Part shown: positions 13,110 through 19,608 of the stretch, in pieces
Layout: each line of letters opens with the position of its first letter
Position numbering within the stretch: position 1 is the first letter of the stretch
NCBI GenBank assembly: GCA_035939615.1
Contig: DASZFP010000098.1
Span: 1 to 19,608 of the forward strand
Direction: 5' to 3'
DNA: 19,608 nucleotides
DNA from: VBCK01 sp035939615
GTDB taxonomy: Bacteria > Pseudomonadota > Gammaproteobacteria > Burkholderiales > Burkholderiaceae_F
Notes under the pieces: model-generated
Databases searched by the model: none
The model's input: only the letters and a program-made list of their open reading frames with translations
What the model was told of the DNA's origin: nothing
Program-made: the position numbers and the translations under genes

Positions 13110-14888
13110 ATGAGATTCCGTATTCCGCTCGTGATTGCGGCCGCTTTCGCAATAGCGCTTGCCGGCGCGGCGCGAGCTGACGACACGAGCGACCTTAAGG
13201 CGAAGCTCGAGGCGCTGCAAAAGCAGATGGACGCCGTGAAGGCGCAAATGGACCAGATGCAAAAGCAGAGAGAAGAAGAAATGAAGAAGGCGGCGGCGCC
13301 AGCTGCCGCGCCAGCGGCCGAGGCCAAGGCCGAGAAGTCACCGATCGAATCTCTGTACGAGAAACTGACGAAGGGGTTCTACGGGTCGCTGGACGTGTCG
13401 GTCGACATGACGACCAAGGGCATGAGCGGGTTTATTGCTTACGGCGGATACGCCTCGAATGGCTTTGGCACGCCGGTCACCGGACCGACTCACGTCAAAA
13501 ACTTCAACTGCAACCTGGCCACCGGCGTGTGCGGCCCGGCCCCGGTCGGCAACGTCGGATGGATGCCTGCGCTGTCGACCAACAAGTCCGGCATCGGCTA
13601 CCGGGGCGATCATGCCCTGCCGTACAGCGACTTGAAGGTGATCTACCAGATCGAGGCTTCGTTCGCGATCACGGCCTCGCCGGGCGCCAGCACCAGTTAC
13701 ACGGCGCAGTCCAACGTGGTGAAGTCCGGCCTCGGGTTCGGCGACTCGTACCTCGGCTTCGGCAGCAAGACATACGGCAACCTGAAATTCGGCACGATGT
13801 ACGCGCCGTACAAGAGGTCGACGGACCGCATGAACCCGTTCTCGGGGCAGCTGGGCGACTACGCGGTGGTGATGGGCAACAGCGGCGGCGACAACCGGGT
13901 CGAGTTCGGCACTCGGCTGGAGCATTCGATCCAGTACGAGTCCCCGAAGTACGCCGGACTCAGCTTCGATTTCCTGGTGTCGCCGGGGCAGAACCGGACC
14001 TACGACGCGGTGATCCAGTCGTCCGGATCGCCGGACTGCAGCGGCGGCAACATACCGGGCAGCGGCAACCTGCCGGCCAACTGCGACGACGGCGGCTTCA
14101 CCAGCGCGGTCAGCCTGGACCTGAAGTACGAGACCAAGAACCTGTACATCACGGCGGCGTACGAGCGGCATAACAATGTGAATCGCAACAGCGACGGCAT
14201 TGGCTCGAACAACCCGTTCTACGGCTTCTACTTCGGACCTCCGGTGGCTCCCGGCAACCCGCTGTTTCTGGACATGACGCCGATCACGATCGCTCCGGCC
14301 AACGGCGGCACCACCGACACGTGCGGAGCTTCGACCTGCGTGACCACGTTTCCGCTGGGTGCCTACACGACCGACATCGGTACGGAGCGCGCCGCCAAGG
14401 TCGGTGTGCAGTACATCTTCGATTTCGGGCTGACGCTGAGCGGCATCTGGGAAAGCCTGCATCGGACCATCCCTGCCTACCTGCAGTTCCAGAACGAGCG
14501 CCAACGCACCGGGCACTGGCTGGCCGCGACGCAGAACATCACGCCGTCGATCAACGTCAGCGCCGGCTGGGCCCATGCGGGCGCGACGCCCGGCGATCCC
14601 GGGGGTCAGCACAACTACAACCCGTTCGCGCCGTCCGACACGGCCAACATGTACACACTGTCCTTCAAGCAGAAGCTCGACAAGCAGGTTTTCTGGTACC
14701 TCGACATGGCCGAGACGTTCAACCACGGCAATGCGCACTATGACCTTGGCGCTGGCGGCCGCGGCCTGACGACCGACTGCCACGACGGCACCCATGCCTC
14801 GCAGATCGACTACTCGAGCACCGGACCGACGACCTGGGGCGGTTGCCGTCCCAAGGGCGTATCGGTCGGGATGAACTACACGTTCTGA
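13110..14888 (+). CDS. Outer membrane porin with N-terminal coiled coil
   Basis: A 592-residue outer-membrane beta-barrel protein. Signal peptide residues 1-23 end in GAARA before DDTS. Residues about 27-60 (LKAKLEALQKQMDAVKAQMD and on) form a coiled coil and are followed by an Ala/Pro linker to about 75, a layout expected to trimerise or span the periplasm. The barrel then begins at FYGSLDVSVD and ends in GVSVGMNYTF with terminal Phe, the BAM signal. Gly-rich and aromatic strands (LKFGTMYAPYKRSTDRMNPF) match the Gram-negative porin family. Eight cysteines fall in predicted extracellular loops, suggesting up to four disulphides, which is unusual for porins. The ATG at 13110 has AAGGAGG five bases upstream. 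It probably admits the substrate of the divergent antiporter; a shared operator supports this. Confidence 0.9.
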   Translation: MRFRIPLVIAAAFAIALAGAARADDTSDLKAKLEALQKQMDAVKAQMDQMQKQREEEMKKAAAPAAAPAAEAKAEKSPIESLYEKLTKGFYGSLDVSVDMTTKGMSGFIAYGGYASNGFGTPVTGPTHVKNFNCNLATGVCGPAPVGNVGWMPALSTNKSGIGYRGDHALPYSDLKVIYQIEASFAITASPGASTSYTAQSNVVKSGLGFGDSYLGFGSKTYGNLKFGTMYAPYKRSTDRMNPFSGQLGDYAVVMGNSGGDNRVEFGTRLEHSIQYESPKYAGLSFDFLVSPGQNRTYDAVIQSSGSPDCSGGNIPGSGNLPANCDDGGFTSAVSLDLKYETKNLYITAAYERHNNVNRNSDGIGSNNPFYGFYFGPPVAPGNPLFLDMTPITIAPANGGTTDTCGASTCVTTFPLGAYTTDIGTERAAKVGVQYIFDFGLTLSGIWESLHRTIPAYLQFQNERQRTGHWLAATQNITPSINVSAGWAHAGATPGDPGGQHNYNPFAPSDTANMYTLSFKQKLDKQVFWYLDMAETFNHGNAHYDLGAGGRGLTTDCHDGTHASQIDYSSTGPTTWGGCRPKGVSVGMNYTF

Positions 14889-14899
14889 CCGGGCACTGC

Positions 14900-14953
14900 G
14901 CCGGGTTCGCCCCGGCTGACGCGCGCGGGGGCGGAGCGGGTTAAGCTCCGCCC
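14900..14953 (+). terminator. Two hairpins after the porin gene, possible terminator
   Basis: GCCGGG/CCCGGC (14900-14916) and GGGCGGAGC/GCTCCGCCC (14929-14953, 7-base loop) stand between the porin stop and the formyltransferase start. The second is followed by a weak T-containing run (TTGCGCTTTC), not a clear U-tract. Full or partial termination after the abundant porin transcript is plausible. Confidence 0.45.
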
Positions 14954-14990
14954 TTGCGCTTTCAGGAGCGCCGAAGAGGCGGAGGCATGC

Positions 14991-15920
14991 GTGAGAATCG
15001 TCATCGTCGGCCAGCAGGATTTTGGCAAGGGCGTGCTGGAGGCCTTCGCGGCGCGCGGCAACGAGGTGGCCGCCGTGTTCTGCGCTCCTGAAAAGGAGGG
15101 CGCCAGACCCGACGTGCTCAAGCTGGCAGCGCAGGAGAAGGGAATTCGCGTCCACCAGTTCGCTTCGCTGCGTAGCCCGGAAGCGCGCGACGCGATCCAG
15201 CAGCTCGACGCCGACATCGGCATCATGGCCTATGTGCTGCAGTTCGCGCCGCAGGAGTTCATCAACATTCCGCGCCACGGAACGATCCAGTATCACCCGT
15301 CGCTGCTGCCGAAGTACCGCGGGCCCAGTTCGATCAACTGGCCGATCATCCGGGGCGACACCAAAACCGGCCTGTCGATCTTCCGGCCGAACGACGGCCT
15401 CGATGAGGGGGCCGTGATCCTGCAGAAGGAAACTCCGATCGGGCCGGACGACACGCTCGGCAGCGTCTACTTCGATCGCCTGTTTCCGATGGGAGTGGCC
15501 GCGATGCTGGAGGCGGCCGACCAGGTCGCGGCTGGGCGTCACCACGAGACCGCGCAGGACGAATCGCAGGCTTCGTACGAGGGCTGGTGCCGCGCTGCCG
15601 AATCGCGCATCAACTGGGCCAGTCACATCGATTTCACATATGACCTGATCCGCGGCTGCAACCCGGCTCCGGGCGCCTGGACCACATTCAATGGAAAGAA
15701 AGTGCAGGTCTTCGATGCCCGCAAGCACCTGACCCGCCGCTTCGGTGCGGTCCGGGGCAAGGTCGGCGAAATCGTCGAGCTCGGATCCGACAGCCTGCGC
15801 ATCACCGGGCAGGGCGGTCAGATCGAGGTCTTCAAGGCCAAGGGCGAGGATACGAAGAAACTGCCGGCGCCCGAGCTGGCGCTGTCGCTGGGGCTGCGCA
15901 TCGGCTCCGTGCTCGAATAG
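14991..15920 (+). CDS. 10-formyltetrahydrofolate hydrolase/formyltransferase-like protein
   Basis: A 309-residue protein of the methionyl-tRNA formyltransferase superfamily, most like the N-terminal hydrolase domain of 10-formyl-THF dehydrogenase (ALDH1L1). Evidence is IVGQQDFGKGVLE at the N-terminus, YHPSLLPKYRGPSSINW (101-117), FRPNDGLDEG and ILQKE; His102 and Asp138 match the catalytic pair (His106, Asp142), while the formyltransferase Asn is replaced. The C-terminal part (about 205-305) has the Fmt-type OB domain (INWASHIDFTYDLIRGCNPAPGAW, FNGKKVQVFDARKH). It lacks the acyl-carrier and dehydrogenase domains of FDH, so it should release or transfer formate from formyl-THF rather than oxidise it. 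Start is GTG 14991 with GGAGG five bases upstream; ATG 14987 is out of frame. It lies upstream of a PanE paralogue; together they suggest one-carbon handling beside oxalate metabolism. Confidence 0.88.
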   Translation: MRIVIVGQQDFGKGVLEAFAARGNEVAAVFCAPEKEGARPDVLKLAAQEKGIRVHQFASLRSPEARDAIQQLDADIGIMAYVLQFAPQEFINIPRHGTIQYHPSLLPKYRGPSSINWPIIRGDTKTGLSIFRPNDGLDEGAVILQKETPIGPDDTLGSVYFDRLFPMGVAAMLEAADQVAAGRHHETAQDESQASYEGWCRAAESRINWASHIDFTYDLIRGCNPAPGAWTTFNGKKVQVFDARKHLTRRFGAVRGKVGEIVELGSDSLRITGQGGQIEVFKAKGEDTKKLPAPELALSLGLRIGSVLE

Positions 15921-16005
15921 ACCGACCGCGTTGCTACACTAAGTAGCCAGGTCCGCAGGGGAACCGGCAGAGGGGCCGGGCTTCCGTTTTGCAGGAATGC
16001 CGTCC

Positions 16006-17022
16006 ATGAAAATCGCCATCATCGGCGCCGGCGCGGTCGGCGGTTACGTAGGAGTCCGGCTTGCGCTGGTCGGGGAAGAGGTCACCTTCTTTGCGCGAGG
16101 TGCCAACCTGGCAGCGATCCGTGCCAGCGGCATCAAGCTCGTGTTGCCCGACGGCTCCGAACAGGTCGCATCCAACGTGCGGGCCACCCAGGACTACGAC
16201 GCAGCCGGACCCCAGGACCTCGTGATCCTGGCGATGAAGGCCCACCAGGTCGAAGCGGTGGCGGACGACGTTCCGAAGCTCTTCGGCGCCGACACCGTCG
16301 TGGTCCCGATGCAGAACGGCATTCCGTACTGGTACTTCCACAGGCACGGCGGCGAGCTGGAAGGCACCTGCGTGAAGAGCGTGGACCCGCACGGCCAGAT
16401 CCTGCGCAAGATTTCTCCGGAGCGCGTGATCGGCTGCGTCGTGTATCCGGCCTCGGAACTGGTCGCGCCGGGCGTGATCCGCCTGATCGAAGGCGACCGC
16501 TTTCCGGTGGGCGAGCTCGACGGCAGCACCACGCGGCGCGTGACGTCGGTTTCGGAATGCTTCACGCAGGCCGGCTTCAAGGCGCCGGTGCTGGAGGACA
16601 TCCGCGCCGAGATGTGGCTGAAGCTGTGGGGCAATCTCACCTTCAACCCGATCAGCGCGCTGTCGCGCTCCACGCTGGCCGACATCTGCCAGTTTCCGCT
16701 CAGCCGCGAGCTCGCGGCCGCGATGATGACCGAGGCGCAGGCGATTGCCAACAAGCTCGGCATCACGTTCCGCGTCCCGCTGGAAAAGCGCATCGCCGGC
16801 GCCGAAAAGGTCGGCAAGCACAAGACCTCGATGCTGCAGGACGTCGAGGCCGGCCGCAGCCCCGAGGTCGATGCGCTGGTCGGCTCGGTGGTGGAGCTGG
16901 GTTACCTCACGCGCACGCCGACTCCGCACATCGGCACCGTCTATGCGCTGACCAAGCTGCTGGCGAAGATGCTCGAAGAGGAGCGGGCGGCGCCGAGTCA
17001 GGGCGGCGGCGCGCGGATTTGA
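16006..17022 (+). CDS. Ketopantoate reductase-like (ApbA/PanE) dehydrogenase, candidate oxalyl-CoA reductase, copy 2
   Basis: A 338-residue NAD(P)H-dependent reductase, full-length paralogue of the gene at 4178-5176. It has the Rossmann motif GAGAVGG (7-13), MKAHQVEAV, NGIPYWYF (104-111), and EMWLKLWGN with probable catalytic Lys206 and Asn210. NGIPYWYF is shared by both copies and appears to mark this subgroup. ATG 16006 is preferred over 15997 because the only AGGA (15993-15996) is nine bases from the former and one from the latter. It lies 85 bp after the formyltransferase gene on the same strand, probably co-transcribed, and converges on the GGDEF-EAL gene. PanE2-like oxalyl-CoA reductase activity is the leading hypothesis; a housekeeping PanE role for one copy is possible. 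Confidence 0.91.
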   Translation: MKIAIIGAGAVGGYVGVRLALVGEEVTFFARGANLAAIRASGIKLVLPDGSEQVASNVRATQDYDAAGPQDLVILAMKAHQVEAVADDVPKLFGADTVVVPMQNGIPYWYFHRHGGELEGTCVKSVDPHGQILRKISPERVIGCVVYPASELVAPGVIRLIEGDRFPVGELDGSTTRRVTSVSECFTQAGFKAPVLEDIRAEMWLKLWGNLTFNPISALSRSTLADICQFPLSRELAAAMMTEAQAIANKLGITFRVPLEKRIAGAEKVGKHKTSMLQDVEAGRSPEVDALVGSVVELGYLTRTPTPHIGTVYALTKLLAKMLEEERAAPSQGGGARI

Positions 17023-17046
17023 CGAGGTGGCTGCGTTTCTGCGCGG

Positions 17047-19509
17047 CTAACTCGAACGCGCCAGCCGCAGGTTGCGGGAGGTCAGCACGGCAGGCGCTGT
17101 GGGCGTTGACTCTACACGACGCTCGGCTTCCGGGCTGGACCCGGGCGCTGAGTGCTGCGCCAGTTCGTGCGCAACCACCCACGCCATCACCTCCTCTGCC
17201 GGCATCGGCCTCGCCAACCCGAACCCCTGCGCCTGGTGGCACCCGAACTGCCGCAGCAGCTCGATCTGGTCGGGCGTTTCCACACCTTCTGCCACGATCG
17301 TCAGGCCCAGGTTCTGTCCGAGCTGCACGGTGGAACGGACAATGGCGGCGTTGCGCGTTTCGGGGCGCAGGTTGTTGACCAGCGAGCGGTCGATCTTCAG
17401 GCAGTCCACCGACAGCTGGCTCAGGTACGACAGCGCCGAGTACCCGGTTCCATAATCGTCGATCGCGATGCCCACGCCCAGTTCGCGCAGGCGCGCCAGG
17501 ACGCGCGCCGCGTGCTGGGGATCCTCCATCAGCGCGCTCTCGGTGATCTCCAGGCTGATCAGGCGCGGCGAGACCTGATGTCGTCGCATCGCGTCGGCCA
17601 GTATGTCCGGCAGTTCCGTCCCGGAAAGGTCCCGCGCCGACACGTTGATTGCGACCGGAATTTCGACCGCGAGCGCGTGCCAGGCCTGGATCTGGGCCAG
17701 GGCGGCCTCGATCACCCAGCGGGTCACGTGCCGGATGAACCCGGTCTGCTCCGCAAACGGGATGAACTCGGAAGGCGGAACCGTGCCCCGTACCGGGTGG
17801 ATCCAGCGCACCAGTGCTTCGACCCCCCTGGCCTCTTCGGAGCGCAGATCGATCTTGGGCTGGAAATGCAGCCGCAGCTCGTTGCTGTCGATCGCCTGGC
17901 GCAACTCGCTCAGCAGCGACAGGTGATGCTGGCGATAGCGGTCGATGCGGTGGTCGTACTCCTCGATCCCCTTGTGCTCGCGCTTGGCCACGTACATCGC
18001 CACGTCGGCGCGGCGCAACAGCGTCACGGCATCGGTTCCGTGCCGGGGAAAGCGGGCGATGCCGATGCTCACGCCCACGTCCAGGCTCTGGCCGTCGACC
18101 ACGACCGGCACCTGCAGGCACTGCAGCAGCTGGCTGGCGACCGCCGGCGATTCGAGCTGCTGCGGCGACAGCAGCACCGCGAACTCGTCGCCGCCCAGGC
18201 GCGCCAGCACGTCCTGCTCGCTCAGCGCTGAGCGCAGGCGCGCGGCCACTTCGATGATCACGCGGTCGCCGGCGTGATGCCCCAGCGTGTCGTTGACGAA
18301 GCGGAAGCGGTCCAGGTCCATCAGCAGCACGCTGAACGCCTGCCCGGCTTTTCCGCACTCGGCGATCGCGCGGTCGAGCTCGTTCATGAACAGGGCCCGG
18401 TTCGGAAGGTCGGTCAATGCGTCCCGGTAAGCCAGCCGCCGGACCTCGCCCTCGCGCAAGGCGATCGCATCCTGCATGTGGCTGAAGGTGGCGGCAAAGG
18501 CACCGATTTCGCCCTGGTGCGGGACCGGAACCGGCGAGGCGTAGTCGCCGGCCTGGATCCGCAGCGCGGCCTGCGCCAGCGACCGGATCGGGCGCGTGAT
18601 GTTGCGCGCAATCAGGACCGAACCGGTGATCGTGACCGCCACGCACAGCACCGCCAGGAGACCAAAGCTCGCGCGCAGGCGCTTGAACGGCTCGACGGCC
18701 TCATCTAGGGACTTCTGAAGGACGACATCGATCGCGCCGCTTCCGCCCGGCGACAGGGAGCGCACCCGCGTTTCGAGCTGGCGCTGCCCCAGCGACAGGG
18801 CCTGGCCTGCCCAGGCCGGCGCGCCGAGCGGCACCAGGCGGGCGAGCTCGGTGCGGAGGTCGGATCCGAGCGTGGAAGCGGCGACGGCACGCTCGCCGCG
18901 GGCCGGTGTGCTCAGAAACGAAACCTCCAGCCCGGTCGTGTCGCCCAGTTCCCTGGCCAGCACATCGTCCACGTGAAATCCGATTGCCACGTAGGCGATC
19001 CGCTCGGGGGCGAGCACCGGGACCAACACCAGCTGATACAGGCGCCCGTCGATCGCCACCGTGGCGGCCGCGTGACCGCTGTCCTGCGCGCGCGTCAGCA
19101 GATCGGAATACTCGAAGATGCGGGGCTCGCCCGCCGGGTGCAGGGAGTCGACCACGACGCGCCCGTCCAGCGACACGACGATCATCGCTGCCGCGCCCAC
19201 GCGGGTGGCGTGATTGGCCAGCACCGACAGAATCGTGCCGTGGTCGTTGCTCGCGAGCGCCTCGCGCAGGCCGAAGTCGGCCGCCAGCACCGTGGCTTCC
19301 TGCTCGAGCTGCGTATTGTTCTGCGTCCACAGCCGTTCGAACACGCGCTCGCCCACCTCGAGCTGATGGTCGACCGTCTTTTGCGCGATCTGATCGGCTC
19401 GCACGTCGATCGAGACGAACACGGCCAGCTGGACCAGCACCAGCAACGAGACGAAGAACAGGATCATCCGTCCCGCGATGCTGTTCAGGCGCGGCCGATT
19501 GATTTTCAT
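17047..19509 (-). CDS. Membrane GGDEF-EAL diguanylate cyclase/phosphodiesterase
   Basis: An 820-residue inner-membrane c-di-GMP enzyme. Order: TM1 (about 15-34), periplasmic sensor (35-280, Cache-like ligand domain, GAAAMIVVSLDGRVVVDS), TM2 (281-301), HAMP (302-355), GGDEF domain with intact GGDEF at 439-443, EAL domain with EAL at 564-566, plus the conserved IDDYGTGYSALS, CLKID and AEGVET motifs. Both catalytic sites seem intact, so either synthesis, degradation or both are possible. The RxxD inhibitory site is degenerate: SEQD occupies it, so product inhibition may be lost. The ATG at 19509 overlaps the TGA of the upstream gene (ATGA), supporting translational coupling and this start. It is probably regulated by a periplasmic ligand. 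Confidence 0.95.
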   Translation of the reverse strand: MKINRPRLNSIAGRMILFFVSLLVLVQLAVFVSIDVRADQIAQKTVDHQLEVGERVFERLWTQNNTQLEQEATVLAADFGLREALASNDHGTILSVLANHATRVGAAAMIVVSLDGRVVVDSLHPAGEPRIFEYSDLLTRAQDSGHAAATVAIDGRLYQLVLVPVLAPERIAYVAIGFHVDDVLARELGDTTGLEVSFLSTPARGERAVAASTLGSDLRTELARLVPLGAPAWAGQALSLGQRQLETRVRSLSPGGSGAIDVVLQKSLDEAVEPFKRLRASFGLLAVLCVAVTITGSVLIARNITRPIRSLAQAALRIQAGDYASPVPVPHQGEIGAFAATFSHMQDAIALREGEVRRLAYRDALTDLPNRALFMNELDRAIAECGKAGQAFSVLLMDLDRFRFVNDTLGHHAGDRVIIEVAARLRSALSEQDVLARLGGDEFAVLLSPQQLESPAVASQLLQCLQVPVVVDGQSLDVGVSIGIARFPRHGTDAVTLLRRADVAMYVAKREHKGIEEYDHRIDRYRQHHLSLLSELRQAIDSNELRLHFQPKIDLRSEEARGVEALVRWIHPVRGTVPPSEFIPFAEQTGFIRHVTRWVIEAALAQIQAWHALAVEIPVAINVSARDLSGTELPDILADAMRRHQVSPRLISLEITESALMEDPQHAARVLARLRELGVGIAIDDYGTGYSALSYLSQLSVDCLKIDRSLVNNLRPETRNAAIVRSTVQLGQNLGLTIVAEGVETPDQIELLRQFGCHQAQGFGLARPMPAEEVMAWVVAHELAQHSAPGSSPEAERRVESTPTAPAVLTSRNLRLARSS

Positions 19510-19608
19510 TTCGAGTAATGCAGCGGGTCGAGCGGCGGCTTGTAGTGGGGCTTGCGCGGCGCGGCGTCGATCACGAAATGCATCGCCTCCGGCAGGGCGC
19601 CGGCCAGC
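19506..19608 (-). CDS. C-terminus of a truncated upstream gene (unknown product)
   Basis: On the minus strand an open frame runs from the window edge to TGA at 19506-19508, ending with LPEAMHFVIDAAPRKPHY and a short tail to the stop. The stop overlaps the ATG of the GGDEF-EAL gene (ATGA). Periplasmic binding proteins and similar sensors often precede such GGDEF-EAL genes, but 33 residues are too few to assign a family. Partial; the rest lies outside the window. Confidence 0.6.
   Translation of the reverse strand, partial: LAGALPEAMHFVIDAAPRKPHYKPPLDPLHYSK

Noticed and set aside
13338..15728. 796-residue minus-strand open frame opposite the porin and formyltransferase
   Set aside because: Val/Arg-rich shadow of G/C third positions; both plus-strand genes are clear.
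1..19608. CRISPR arrays, tRNA or rRNA genes, insertion sequences
   Set aside because: No regularly spaced repeats, no tRNA-like cloverleaf or rRNA sequence, and no transposase or terminal inverted repeats were recognised by eye.

Overview
The window is GC-rich (most third codon positions are G or C), densely coded, and has Gram-negative features: a trimeric-porin-like outer membrane protein ending in YTF, and a GGDEF/EAL signalling protein. Gene content and style suggest a Betaproteobacterium of the Burkholderiales type. That placement is inference; no rRNA or marker gene is present.

Layout. (i) 254-2993, plus strand: a formaldehyde-activating-enzyme (Fae) homologue, an ExaC/AldB-type NAD aldehyde dehydrogenase and its usual DUF779 partner, i.e. 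a small aldehyde-handling group. (ii) 12637 down to 3007, minus strand: an eight-gene cluster in the order oxalate/formate antiporter (OxlT type), ThDP-dependent acyl-CoA lyase/decarboxylase-like enzyme, formyl-CoA:oxalate CoA-transferase (frc), a ~600-residue P-loop protein of unknown function, a PIG3-type quinone oxidoreductase, a ketopantoate-reductase-like enzyme (GTGA overlap with the previous gene), a 75-residue single-pass membrane protein, and a GntR/FCD regulator. (iii) 13110-17022, plus strand, divergent from the antiporter: an outer-membrane porin, a 10-formyl-THF hydrolase/formyltransferase-like protein, and a second ketopantoate-reductase-like enzyme paralogous to the first. (iv) 17047-19608, minus strand: a membrane GGDEF-EAL protein whose start overlaps the end of a truncated upstream gene; this looks unrelated to the rest.

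How it may work together. The porin and antiporter would bring in oxalate and export formate. Frc activates oxalate to oxalyl-CoA using formyl-CoA. The ThDP enzyme occupies the place of oxalyl-CoA decarboxylase, but it lacks the recognisable signatures of classical Oxc (GDYEE, RLNW, NNGGIY), so its reaction is open: oxalyl-CoA decarboxylation or 2-hydroxyacyl-CoA lysis/ligation with formyl-CoA. The two PanE-like enzymes are plausible oxalyl-CoA reductases giving glyoxylate, as reported for PanE2 of Methylobacterium extorquens. The formyltransferase links the formyl/formate pool to tetrahydrofolate. A repeated motif close to CTGRTATAYCAG occurs in front of the GntR gene, in front of the small membrane gene, and inside the putative porin promoter; a spaced variant lies in the antiporter promoter. 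This suggests one GntR/FCD regulon covering both arms.

The best candidates for undescribed biology are the atypical ThDP enzyme within an otherwise canonical oxalate module, the P-loop protein directly after frc, the paired PanE paralogues, and the shared operator.
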